From: Alopecurus myosuroides
Taxonomy: Eukaryota; Streptophyta; Magnoliopsida; Poales; Poaceae
DNA: 64,000 bases
Direction of reading: 5' to 3'
Assembly: GCA_028641055.1 (NCBI GenBank)
Contig: CM054059.1
Span: forward strand, 49,919,682 to 49,983,681
Made by a program: the position numbers and the translations under genes. Position 1 is the stretch's first letter, and the number at the start of each line of letters is the position of its first letter. Below are positions 54,135 to 64,000 of this stretch, piece by piece. The notes beneath the pieces are model-generated. The model was not told the origin of the DNA, did no database searches, and worked only from the letters and a program-made list of their open reading frames with translations.

Positions 54135-54734
54135 TCAGATGAATCCAAATGAATCACATTCAGTCTCTCTTAATTTCTGACTTGGATTCCTTGTTCTCTT
54201 AATTGTTGTATGTTCTGTGTCATCAAACTGTTGTATTTTCTTTCTTCTCTTATGTGCTTCTTCATGTACTTCCTCCGGTAGCTGTGAGTCATAGACTTCA
54301 TTTGGCAGTTGTGTATCTTGATGTAGTTCCTCTGGCAGCTGTGAGTCATACATGTGTTCTGCAATGTGTGAGTCCTTTGGCTCATCTACCTGAGGCTTCT
54401 TCTTGAGATTTCTAGTGTTGACTGATGTAGGCTCTGGCACCTCTGAGTCATCTACTTCATCAAATTGCTGGTCTAGCATCTGTGAGTCATGCAACACTTT
54501 CTTGAGCTTTTTAATCTTGACTGGTTTTGGCTCTCGCAGCTGTGAATCCTCTACTTCATCATCTTGCTGGTCTAACTTCTGTGAGTCATGCGGCACTTTC
54601 TTGAGCTTTTTAATCTTGACTAGTTTTGGCTCTGGCAGTTGTGAATCCTCTACTTCATCATCTTGCTGGTCTAACATCTGCAAGTCATTTAGCACTTTCT
54701 TGAGTTTTTTATTATTGACCATTATATTCTTCAC
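54135..54734 (-). pseudogene. CACTA-associated repeat protein exon
   Basis: A 199-codon open frame with three copies of a 30-34 residue unit (core LKKVLHDSQMLDQQDDEVED, then SQLPEPKPVKIKK) followed by shorter DSQLPEE repeats and a basic end (HKRRKKIQQ). It is an acidic/basic repeat protein without known fold. It lies between the subterminal array and the Ptta-type exons on the same strand, so it is most likely the 3'-terminal exon of the same CACTA gene. Expression is doubtful given the decayed surroundings. Confidence 0.5.
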
Positions 54735-55963
54735 TTATATAGGCTCTAGAAGATCTCCTTCCTCTGGAACTACTTTCTATGTATCCTCTACTGTGTGATC
54801 TTCCTGCTCCTCTACTTGGCATTTCCTTGGTGCCGTGAATCCTCTCTTCTTTATCTGTATTGCTGGAGGCTCTGTTTTCGGTATTGTTGCACTGCTGGAG
54901 TCTCTGTTGTCAATCCTATCTTCGTAAATAGCTTCCCTTGCTGATCTGTCTTCCTGCTATTGTTCTTCCCCTTGTTTGCTGACTTTATAAACTTTTTTCG
55001 CTAGACACTCATATCTATTTGCTGCCCGTTGCTCAAGTGTCAACACAAGCCCATCAGCCCTTTTCTTGCCCATGCTCAGGTGTTTAGCTAGCATCTCTGT
55101 GACAGTTCTTGCATGTTGTTCAGTTTTCACTTGCACACAGCAGTTTTCATTTAGTACATTGTGTTGACCATATTACATGATAACAATGTGGCATTCGAAA
55201 ACTTTACTTACATATAGTTTTGGCCATGGGATAGTATGTGCTTCAGCATGTCCCAACAATTTTACTCTTCCTTGTGGATGAGGAAGCTTTGTTGTACAAT
55301 TCACAACAAGGTCCACCGTGACTTCAAAGTAATGACCTCTGTCACACTGCATAGTTCTAATTGCCGGAATAGCATTACTTGTTGGGGAATTAAGATGAAC
55401 TCAACCCAGGTTTTATTATGAGGACCTCTTCGTTCTTTTCATTCTTCTCCTTATTAAACTTCTGCCAATTCACATTTTCCTCTTCCTTTACAATCTTGGG
55501 AAGCAAGCTTGTGTTGTTATGCTACATTCAACATTTAGCGAATATAAGTTAGTACAATTGGTATATAAGTAAAGTACATAGCTATTTCTATTCAAATTTA
55601 TATTTGTTCCAAAACTTTTCCTAGCAGTTGCTTGAATGATTGCTTTCGTACAGGCTCTACCGTATTCTGCATATGGTTATGTTGTTCAGTTCGGTTCGAA
55701 TCTTCAGTTGGCTGAGCAGATTTCATTAAGTTAGCACACACTTCAATGACATTCACATTGAATTTACAGCAAGGAAAATACCTCGTCTGCATGATATGGT
55801 TGAACTTGACTCTCCACTTCTTTAGAATTCCGAGGCTTCACGACCTTGAGTTACCATGCAGAGCACACAATTTACAGCACAATTAGCAAACTATTAGTCA
55901 GATGTGCCAACTGAGCAGCAAGTAAATGATTCAGAAAATCACAAATGTATTGTTAAAGTGTAC
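54735..55963 (-). other. Degenerate middle part of the CACTA gene
   Basis: Short coding-like pieces on the minus strand are separated by AT-rich intron-like stretches, but I could not fix a consistent exon set. No other gene is seen. Confidence 0.35.
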
Positions 55964-56270
55964 CTTTTGTTCAAAATCACTCTGCACTGCTTCAAATCGA
56001 ACTAGAGCCTGAATGAGTCTCTCTTCCAAGCTTTCATGTCTTGCAGACAGGTTATCGAGACTCTGCTTCAACTCTCTGTTCTCCAATCTACTTTTATTCA
56101 GTGCTAATAAAGCCTTGTAAAGTTGTTCTGATCCTTTTCCACCAACTACCAGTCCCTGACCATGTCTTGTGCTCTTTGCATTTGGAAAAACTGAAGAGTA
56201 CACATCATTCTCATGTGCTACTTCACCTAAAAGTTCTGGTTTTTCTTTGAATTTGTCATTTATTTTCTTT
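55964..56270 (-). pseudogene. CACTA gene exon with coiled coil
   Basis: Bounded by TTTGCAG and a GTACAC donor; one open frame throughout. It contains the glycine-rich HGQGLVVGGKGS motif and then a heptad-rich helix (LENRELKQSLDNLSARHESL), the tail usual for Ptta/En/Spm-type proteins (PF03004). Joined to the exon at 56355-56460 it makes a recognisable protein end, but the 5' part has been cut off by the Copia insertion. Confidence 0.65.
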
Positions 56271-56354
56271 CTGCAAACGAAAAGAATAACTCAGTACTAT
56301 ATAGTCTGAAACACTATGACAGAAGCTACCATATAGTTTCAAACTTCTACTTAC

Positions 56355-56460
56355 AAGCTTAGCTTCTGCAAAAGAATTGACTGGAACACCTTTTCTGGTT
56401 GTGTGAGTTATTTTATACAACTCAGCCCTTCCATTTTTTCGACCTTCTTGAATCTCTTGT
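56355..56460 (-). pseudogene. CACTA gene exon, Ptta/En/Spm-type
   Basis: Open on the minus strand with QEIQEGRKNGRAELYKITHT and TRKGVPVNSFAEAKL before a GTAAGT donor. The THTRKDGTPV-like motif is characteristic of the plant Ptta/En/Spm family. Upstream exons are not found between here and the Copia LTR at 56684. Confidence 0.6.
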
Positions 56461-56837
56461 GTAAATAAAGTTTAAAAATAAATTATTGAATGTACCATTT
56501 ATGTTCGTTACAATGTAAATTCACAACTTCGAATAAAGACTATCATGTTTGTACCAATTGATTTTGGACCACAACAAAACTCCTGGATCTTGCACTGTGA
56601 ACTGCATTTAGCTGCCCAGTTCTAGCTTCATGATTGAGTTCACTCAAAGCATGCATTCATCAAAGTTTTACATGAACACATTGTGAAAGTGCATTTCGTT
56701 TTCCCAGTGTTTTGTGTGTTAGTTAACAATACTAAGTACATTATTTATCGAGGTGTTTAGTGTGCAGGTGTTATACTTAACATCGGCATCGAGCACTGAA
56801 AAGTCGGTGAAGTTTGGCCTGAGGTTTTTGGGACAGA

Positions 56838-57361
56838 ACTCAACCGGATTATTCGGACCGGATTATTCATCCTGGACCGGATATTCCGGTTGCTGAGAAA
56901 GGTTCTCAAAAATGGCTAAGGACTGAGGATCTTGCATACTGGAATCAACCGGATTATTCGGACCGGATATTTCATCCTGGACCGGATATTCCGGTTACTG
57001 CGAAAAACTGCTAAGGACTGGAAGTTTTGAGCTACTGGAGTCAACCGGATTATTTGGACCGGATTATTCATCCCGGACCGGATATTCCGGTTGCTGCGAA
57101 AAACTGCTAAGGACTGGAAGTTTTGAGCTACTGGAGTCAACCGGATTATTTGTACCGGATATTTCATATATACCGGATATTCCGGTTGCAGTTGAGGAAG
57201 TGGAAAAATGGCTAAGGACTAGAAGATTTGCGTACTGGCATCTACCGGATTATTTGTACCGGATTATTTCAAATCAACCGGATAATCCGGTCCAGCACTG
57301 CAGTTCAGCGTGGAGCAAGCTAACCGGATATTCCGGTCCAAACTTGAACCGGATATTCCGG
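56838..57361 (+). repeat. 96-105-bp tandem array with ACCGGATATTCCGGT cores in U3
   Basis: Units starting CAACCGGATTATT begin at 56841, 56946, 57042 and 57138, with a diverged fifth near 57242. Exact GGATATTC sites lie at 56879, 56984, 57080, 57175, 57326 and 57351. The ACCGGA and TCCGGT arms make each core nearly palindromic. Confidence 0.9.
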
Positions 57362-57400
57362 TACCTTTTTCCTGCACAACGACTAGTTGTGAGGAGGGAC

Positions 57401-57408
57401 TATAAATA
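57401..57408 (+). promoter_or_regulatory. TATA box of the Copia LTR
   Basis: TATAAATA directly after the repeat array and about 700 bases before the LTR end. Transcription would start near 57430, within a CT-rich stretch. Confidence 0.8.
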
Positions 57409-58108
57409 GCCCTCCTCTTCTTCCTCAAGATCCAGTTCTTCCCCTTAGCATTGATGAGCATTTAAGAACTCACCAAATTCCTCATAACTCCCAATCCCTC
57501 CACCCAATCTTGAAGATCTTTGGAGGATTGAAGGAGAAGGCCCCGATCTACATCTTCACCAACCCGTTCTTCATTTCCCCCTCTCTAGCTCGAGGGATCT
57601 TGCCTAGGGTTTCCTCTTGTGGAGAACCTAGGCATCTTGTTTCTAGTTGGTGATTCAAGAGTTGTTGGGAGCCCCCAATTAAGTTGTGGGTGTGTGCCCC
57701 AAGGTGTTTGTAAAGGATTTGATCCCCACCTCAAAGGGGTTCTATAGTGGAAGGTGAACTAGGCCTTTGTGGCGAAGTTCATCGGAGAATAGGGTGAAGC
57801 CTTAGTGGCATTGAGTAGGCCTTTGTGGCGAGCTCACACCCCTCCAACGAGACGTACTCCCCTAAAAAGGAGGAACTCGGAAATACATCGTGTCTCCGTG
57901 TGCTTCCATCGGTTACCTCGTTCCTCCCTCTCTTTACTTACTTGTACTTGTTGCATTGATTACTTGTCTTGTCATTTAGGTAAATTCTTCACTAGTTGCA
58001 CTATCTAGAGAATTTACCTTTCTTGTCAAGCCTAAATTTGAGAAAAATTAAAATTTGCCGTAGCACCTATTCACCCCCCCCTCTAGGTGCCCATACTATA
58101 CTTTCAGT

Positions 58109-58120
58109 TGGTATCAGAGC
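58109..58120 (+). other. Primer-binding site of the Copia element
   Basis: TGGTATCAGAGC two bases after the LTR end; initiator tRNA-Met type. Confidence 0.95.
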
Positions 58121-58161
58121 CTCGGCTCTTCTATCGGGCTTAACCGCCTAAGAGTTTAAGT

Positions 58162-60681
58162 ATGGGTGATGAGGATGACGCTCCGTCCGAAGTAAATGTG
58201 TCCATGAATGATCTCAATGCTTTGAGAGAATCATTGACCTCATCCATAGACACTAAATTTGAGGAGTTGCGTCTACTCATGACAACACTCCTCAAAACCA
58301 AGGAACCGGAGGTGGTCGACTCATCCCCTCCGGAAACGGAGGGTGCCAAGATTGGGGTTGATGGTGAACTACCTAAAACTGCTTCCGCCGAACAATCCTC
58401 TAAGAAGGGTGCGAGTGGAAAGGAAGGATATAATGCCGTAGAAGGCTCATATTCTCCCGATCCTCCCATCCCTTTTCCTCATATAATTCCTAGGGGTGAT
58501 CCACCTAAAATTGATGCATATTCTTTTCGTGAATGGCAATACTACATGGAGACTCACTTGAACTCTTCTTGTATAGATCTTTGGAGAATCACTCGTGATG
58601 GATACAAGCCATATGATCCCAAGAATCTCACAAGAAGAGAGGTTGTAGATTGCCAACTCAATTACACCGCTTTGTCCATCCTTCATCAAGCCGTGGGCCC
58701 CAATCACATGCCGCATCTTCAACACTTCTCCACCGCCAAAGAGACATGGGATGCCCTTGTCATCATGTTTGTTGGGAATGAAAGCATGCAAAGAAATCGA
58801 TATGACACCTTGACCAATGAGGCCGAAGGATTCTTCATGCGTGATGGAGAAGATCACGTTGACATGTATCGGAGGCTCAAGTCTCTTGCCACCGCCTTCT
58901 CTAATGCGGGTGCAACACATATTGATGATGCTTGGATCAAGAGGAAGTTCATAATTGCCGTGATGCCTTTCGAGGGCACGGATATGAAGAGCATTCAAGG
59001 GAGACATGATTTCTCCACCATGACCTCTACCCAAGTCATGCAAGAGTTGAGCTCCTACAAAGTGCAAACCAAGAATGCTCTTGACAACCGGGCTAGGGCC
59101 ATTGGAATGCATCAAGGAGCTTCCGTTGCTTTGAAGGCAAAGGTGTTGACAAGAGAAGTTGAGAATGATGAAGATGGTGAAGAAGCATTGCCTCCATTGA
59201 AGGAACAAGAATATGATCCCGTTCTAAAGGATCTAATAGCTCTCACCGTGCAAAAGTTTTGGAACAATCCCCCTAAAGGCAAGAAGTTTGTTGAGGAGAA
59301 GACCAAGTCTCGTTATGGTAATGATGGGGCTCAAAGAGTGAGATCTTGCTTCAATTGCCAAGACAAGTACCACTTCATCGCGGAATGCCCATATGAGAAT
59401 AGAGAAAACCATAGTGGCAAGCTCATCCGCAAGGACAAGTCCAAGGTTGAATACAAGAAACCTCATTTCAAGAAGAAACCTTTCAACAAGAAGACTCCTA
59501 CCAAGTTTGTGCTCTTGACTCAAGAGGAGTATGATTCCGGGAGTGATGAAGAAGAAGAAACAACAAGTGAAGTAGCCGCTCTAGCTATTGCTTCCACTCC
59601 ATCTTCGTCATCCCTCTTTGAATCTCCCAATGAAAATCTTCCTCAACACGATGCCAAGTGCTTCATGGCTAAGGCCATGGAGGTATCATCTTCTCCCAAC
59701 TCTAAGACCCCTAGTGAACTAGAACATATTGCTTGTCTTAGAGAGGAAGAGGAAAGAGCCTCCTTGGATCGTTTTATGTCTAACATGCAAGGGGAGACCA
59801 AGAAGTACTTTGAGCATCTCATGAGGCAATTGGGAGAGGCCCAAGAGGCCCTTGAGAAGAAAGGTGAGATTGAGAGAAGGGATGCGGATGAAATTGCATC
59901 TCTCTCAATGACTCTTGAAGAAGAGCATGATGGTAGAGTTTCTCTAGAGGATGAACTTGAAACTATTGAAACCACTCACAATGAACTTGTCTCTAAAATC
60001 ATTAAGGAACGTGATCTTGCTATTGCTAAATATAAAAAGGCTAAAAAGGATAAAGTAGAGTTTGGGGTTGGTCATGGTAAACTAACCGAGGAGTTTGAAA
60101 AGCTAACCATTGCTCACAAAGCTTTGGAAAGCCAACACTCATCCCTCAAAGAGTTGCATGAACAACTTCAAACTCAACTTACTCAAGCTAACCATCCTAG
60201 CACTTCTACATCTTCTTGTGATCATGCAAATGTTATTGAAGAAAATGCTAGGTTGAAGGATGAACTTGCAAGGCTCAAGGGTAAAAGCACTCAAGTTGAA
60301 AAGGTGGTGCTTGCCACCCCACAGGTGGTTGCCTCAAGCACTAATGCGGTCAATTCTAGACCACAAGTGAGTGCTCCAAGGCAACAAGTGGGCAAGCAAG
60401 GTCTTGGCTATGTTGCCAAGAAAAGGAACAAGAAGAAGAAGAACAAGAAGAAGAACAAACATGGCGCTTCGGGTGGTATTGTCTTGAGGGACAACACTAC
60501 TCGTAGCTCCTCCGCGGGAACTAACAACCCACACCATTTCTTATATGTTGATTATTATGGTGTTGTGCAAGCTAAATACGTTGGTCCTATTGAGGGTTTC
60601 ATTGACTACACTATATGGGTTCCAAAGACCCTTGTTGCTAACATGAAGGGACCCAACTCGGGTCCTAACTCTAGTCAATGA
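58162..60681 (+). CDS. Copia gag polyprotein (839 aa)
   Basis: ATG at 58162, 41 bases after the PBS. Residues about 115-330 are the UBN2-like gag domain ([22 protein letters not shown]-like [38 protein letters not shown]). A CCHC zinc knuckle ([14 protein letters not shown]) lies near residue 397. The C-terminal 400 residues are an acidic stretch, a long coiled coil ([20 protein letters not shown]) and a Lys-rich [13 protein letters not shown] tract. This size and the helical extension are typical for SIRE/Maximus gag. It assembles the virus-like particle and binds the element RNA. The UGA at 60679-60681 overlaps the pol frame by about 35 bases. Confidence 0.93.
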   Translation: MGDEDDAPSEVNVSMNDLNALRESLTSSIDTKFEELRLLMTTLLKTKEPEVVDSSPPETEGAKIGVDGELPKTASAEQSSKKGASGKEGYNAVEGSYSPDPPIPFPHIIPRGDPPKIDAYSFREWQYYMETHLNSSCIDLWRITRDGYKPYDPKNLTRREVVDCQLNYTALSILHQAVGPNHMPHLQHFSTAKETWDALVIMFVGNESMQRNRYDTLTNEAEGFFMRDGEDHVDMYRRLKSLATAFSNAGATHIDDAWIKRKFIIAVMPFEGTDMKSIQGRHDFSTMTSTQVMQELSSYKVQTKNALDNRARAIGMHQGASVALKAKVLTREVENDEDGEEALPPLKEQEYDPVLKDLIALTVQKFWNNPPKGKKFVEEKTKSRYGNDGAQRVRSCFNCQDKYHFIAECPYENRENHSGKLIRKDKSKVEYKKPHFKKKPFNKKTPTKFVLLTQEEYDSGSDEEEETTSEVAALAIASTPSSSSLFESPNENLPQHDAKCFMAKAMEVSSSPNSKTPSELEHIACLREEEERASLDRFMSNMQGETKKYFEHLMRQLGEAQEALEKKGEIERRDADEIASLSMTLEEEHDGRVSLEDELETIETTHNELVSKIIKERDLAIAKYKKAKKDKVEFGVGHGKLTEEFEKLTIAHKALESQHSSLKELHEQLQTQLTQANHPSTSTSSCDHANVIEENARLKDELARLKGKSTQVEKVVLATPQVVASSTNAVNSRPQVSAPRQQVGKQGLGYVAKKRNKKKKNKKKNKHGASGGIVLRDNTTRSSSAGTNNPHHFLYVDYYGVVQAKYVGPIEGFIDYTIWVPKTLVANMKGPNSGPNSSQ

Positions 60682-63600
60682 TCTCTTGCAGGACTATGCT
60701 TCCGGTGGGGCTAAATGGATTCTTGATAGTGGATGCACTAATCATATGACCGGAAGCAAAGAACTTGTGACGGAGTTGCAACCAAATGATATCCAAGCAA
60801 CCGTCACCTATGGGGACTCATCCAAGTCTAAGGTATCCGGATTTGGCAAGGTTGTGGTGGCTCCCGATATCACTATCGTGAACGTCATGCTTGTCGAATC
60901 CCTTGGTTACAATTTACTTTCCGTCCGTTCTCTTAGTAAGATGGGTATTTCCGTCTTCTTTGATGGTGATATTGTGGTCCTTTTGAGGAGCAAGACTCTT
61001 GACGTCGTTCACGTGGGACATGTTGAAAATGAGTTGTATGTGGTGGACTTTTCGAAGTCAACCAACACTCAAGCAATGTGTCTTTTCGGGAAGGCGGACT
61101 TGGGATGGTTGTGGCACCGCCGCCTATCCCATGTCAACATGAGAACTTTGCAAAGTCTTCACAAAAGTGGCCTTATTGTCGGACTAAAAGAAAATGTTTC
61201 CTTTGCAAAGGATCGCGTTTGTAGGTCGTGTGTTGAAGGGAAGATGCATGATATTGTGCACAAAGCCAAGACTATTATCTCATCAAAGAGGATCTTGGAG
61301 CTTCTCCATGTTGATCTCTTTGGTGCCGTGCCCGAGGCAAGTCTTGGCGGCAAGAAGTATTGCTTGGTGATTGTCGATGATTATTCAAGATACACTTGGG
61401 TTTATTTCTTCAAGTGCAAGAGTGAGACTCAACAAACCATCATTGACTTCTCCAACGAAGTGCAACGACAACACAATGTGCAAATCATGGCTATTAGGAG
61501 TGATAATGGTTCGGAGTTCAAGAACTATACATTGAATGAATTTCTTAGTGAAGAAGGCATTCGTCACCAATACTCCGCCACTTACACTCCTCAACAAAAT
61601 GGCGTTGCCGAAAGGAAGAATCGCACTCTCTTGGATATGGCAAGGACCATGTTGGCGGAGTACTCTTCTCCCCAATATTTATGGGCCGAGGCCGTATCCA
61701 CCGCATGCCACTCCTCCAACCGCCTCTACATCCGCAAAGGCTTGTGCAAGACCCCATATGAGATCCTCACCGGCAACAAGCCCAACGTATCCTACTTCCG
61801 TGTATTCGGTTGTAAGTGCTTCTATTTGATCAAGGGTATTAGGTTGTCGAAATTTCAATCCAAAACTATTGAGGGTATCTTTGTTGGTTACGGTGCCGAA
61901 TCCCACACTTATAGAGTCTATGACAAAGCCTCACGGATTGTCATAGAATCTTGTAGTGTGGTTTTCGAGGAAAATGACGGCTCCCAAGTGGCGCAATTTC
62001 ATGTTTCAAATGTAGATGTTGAAATGCCTCAAGAAGCCATAGGAAGGATGGGCGTGGGATTCTTCCGCCCCATCGAGGGACACCTTATGGCGACTCGAGA
62101 AGGACTATGCTCTACCCAAGTGGAGCCCTCCTCTACATTTGAAGATCAAGCCAAGGAGCCACCTTCTACACCTAACCGAGAACTTATTCAAGACCCTCCT
62201 CTCATTGATCAAGTGACTCCGCAAGTCGTACCCACTCCTCTCACTAATGCGAGTCAAGATCAAGGCCAAGATCATTCTTCCTCGTCATCCTCTTCTCAAG
62301 TTGAAGCTAGTGTTGAAGATATTGTTGATGACAATGTTGATGATCAAGGCCATGATGGTCAAGATGGGGACCCAAATGATCAAGATGATCAAGTATCTCC
62401 TCCTCGCAATAATGAGGAGATCGAAGCCCGTCGCATCAATAGGATAAGAAGAGCTTTGAAGCTAATTGATGCCCAAGATGACAAAGTCTTGGAGGATGTT
62501 CAAACTAGAAGATCCACTAGAAGGCAATTGGCTCATTTTTGTGAGCATCAAGCTCATATCTCTATGGTGGAGCCTAAGAAAGTGTTTGAAGCTCTTGAGG
62601 ACTCCGATTGGGTTGAAGCTATGCATGATGAGCTCAATAACTTTGAGCGCAACAAGGTTTGGAGATTGGTTGAGAAACCCAAGGATTGCCACAATGTTAT
62701 TGGCACCAAGTGGATATTCAAGAACAAGCAAGATGAGAATGGCATTGTCATTAGGAACAAGGCAAGATTGGTCGCTCAAGGTTACACCCAAGTTGAAGGC
62801 ATTGACTTTGATGAAACCTATGCGCCCGTGGCTCGCCTTGAGTCCATCCGTATCCTCCTTGCTTATGCTTCCTCACATAATTTCAAGTTGCAACAAATGG
62901 ATGTGAAAAGTGCTTTCTTGAATGGTCCACTAAAAGAGGAGGTATATGTTAAGCAACCTCCGGGGTTCGAGAATCTCAACTTTCCCAACCACGTTTACAA
63001 ACTTGACAAGGCTCTCTATGGTCTCAAACAAGCACCCCGTGCTTGGTATGAGCACCTTAGGGAGTTGTTAGATGATCGTGGTTTCGAAGTTGGGAAGATT
63101 GACCCCACTCTCTTCACCAAGAGAGTAAAGGGAGAGCTTTTCATATGCCAACTCTATGTGGACGATATCATCTTTGGCTCAACTAACCAAGCTTTCAATA
63201 ATGAGTTCTCTAAGCTTATGACTGACAGGTTCGAGATGTCTATGATGGGTGAGCTTAAATTCTTCCTTGGCTTTGAGATCAAGCAATTGGCCCGTGGTAC
63301 CTTCATTTCTCAAGCCAAGTATACTCAAGACATGCTCAAGAGGTTTAACTTCCAAGAGGCAAAGATCAAAACCACTCCTATGCAAGTCAAGTGTCATCTA
63401 TCACGCAATCCAAAAGGGAGTAAGGATGTGGACCAAAAGCTCTATCGTTCTATGATTGGTTCTTTGCTCTATCTTTGTGCATCTAGGCCCGATATCGTTT
63501 TGAGTGTAGGTGTGTGTGCAAGGTATCAAGCGGCTCCTAAGGATTGCCATCTATTGGCGGTTCATAGAATCTTTCGTTATTTGGTTCATACCTCAAGATT

Positions 63601-64000
63601 TGGTTTGTGGTACCCAAAGGGGGCACAATTTACTCTCAATGGATATACGGATTCCGATTGGGCGGGTGATCAAGATGATAGGAAGTCAACTTCGGGGGCT
63701 TGCCAATTCCTTGGTAGGTCCCTTGTAAGTTGGTCCTCGAAGAAACAAAATTGCATCTCTCTCTCCACCGCCGAAGCGGAATATGTTCCCGCCGCGAGTG
63801 CATGCACCCAATTGCTATGGATGAGGCAAACTCTCAAGGAATATGGAGTTCATTTGGACAAGGTACCTCTTCTATGTGACAATGAAAGTGCTATCAAGAT
63901 TGCATACAATCCGGTGCAACACACAAGGACGAAGCACATTGAGATTCGCCACCACTTCATCTGTGATCACGTGGCGAGAGGAGACATTGCACTTGGATAT
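60647..64000 (+). CDS. Copia pol: protease, integrase, reverse transcriptase, RNase H (partial)
   Basis: An uninterrupted frame of 1118 codons, +1 relative to gag, open to the last base. Protease: [13 protein letters not shown] (about 60716). Pre-integrase: [10 protein letters not shown] and CRSCVEGK. Integrase core: Asp in HVDLFG (61313), Asp in RSDNGSEF (61502) and Glu in NGVAERKN (61610), spacing D-35-E. Then [15 protein letters not shown] linker and [28 protein letters not shown], the [12 protein letters not shown] block and YVDDIIFGS (63154). RNase [10 protein letters not shown] and [12 protein letters not shown]. All catalytic residues seen are intact. No own ATG is needed if a +1 shift or splicing joins it to gag. 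It continues past 64000. Confidence 0.92.

Larger units (their letters stand above)
56684..58106 (+). repeat. 5' LTR of the Copia element (1423 bp)
   Basis: Bounded by the inverted ends TGAAAGT (56684-56690) and ACTTTCA (58100-58106). U3 contains a tandem array with GGATATTC sites, the TATA box lies at 57401, and R-U5 is pyrimidine-rich and non-coding. The start rests on the match of the two ends and on the correct distance to the PBS. Confidence 0.85.
56684..64000 (+). mobile_element. Ty1/Copia retrotransposon of Maximus/SIRE type (3' end outside window)
   Basis: 5' LTR 56684-58106, PBS 58109-58120, gag 58162-60681 and pol from 60647 to the window end. Large gag with a long Lys-rich C-terminal extension, and the order protease, integrase, RT, RNase H in pol, fit the SIRE/Maximus lineage of Copia. 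The left target duplication would be CATTG (56679-56683); the right LTR is beyond 64000. It is inserted in the 5' part of the decayed CACTA gene. The frames are open over the visible length, so this copy may be recent. Confidence 0.92.

Overview
This window is a piece of a large, repeat-dominated grass nuclear genome. The families point to a Triticeae grass (wheat, Aegilops, rye or barley type): En/Spm CACTA elements with subterminal TTTAGTCCCGGTT hairpins, an Athila-type LTR starting TGATACGT behind the AAGCTTGGGGATGC tract, a large non-autonomous retroelement with 4.5-kb LTRs, Stowaway MITEs, a Maximus/SIRE-like Copia element, and one ordinary plant gene of the SAUR family. The genus is inferred from these families; no search was run.

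Layout. 1-1753: right end of an LTR element, with the start of a minus-strand antisense ORF, its promoter and a spliced leader. 1988-38516: a CACTA transposon on the plus strand that keeps its second gene (Ptta/En/Spm domain plus Ulp1-like protease) but shows no TNP2 transposase. It is split by two nested LTR elements. The first is 6194-16205, a non-autonomous LARD-like element with two 4484-bp LTRs and a TSD of ACCTG. The second is 17188-37221, a 15.1-kb Tat-lineage Gypsy element on the minus strand with 865-bp LTRs and a TSD of CATGA. The Gypsy element carries an eight-exon plus-strand antisense gene, itself split by a 4.9-kb solo LTR at 22515-27399. 38520-44146: a diverged host-like segment, then Athila-type remains. 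44190-45942: a second Athila LTR fragment holding a 5'-truncated LINE. 46586-47810: a small CACTA element with TTA duplication. 48158-53125: the only low-copy-looking part, with a broken gene relic, MITEs and an intact SAUR gene (50583-51029, minus). 53156-56683: a decayed CACTA gene on the minus strand. 56684 to the end: a Copia element with 5' LTR, gag and an open pol frame running off the window.

Two joins across insertions can be verified arithmetically. Removing the insertions and one TSD copy restores a 1193-codon CACTA gene (one internal UAG) and a 1328-codon antisense gene with no internal stop. The Gypsy gag-pol is a single frame of 2330 codons broken only by UAG, UAG and UGA. By-eye LTR differences (about 10 in 4484 bp for the LARD, about 8 in 865 bp for the Gypsy element) make both insertions young, the LARD youngest.

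Points for a second look: the intact spliced antisense gene; an array of six GGATATTC sites (matching the PHR1-binding consensus GNATATNC) just upstream of the Copia TATA box; a +1 gag/pol overlap; tandem TGACGTCA palindromes in the solo LTR; and a host segment present twice, which reveals the empty CACTA target site.
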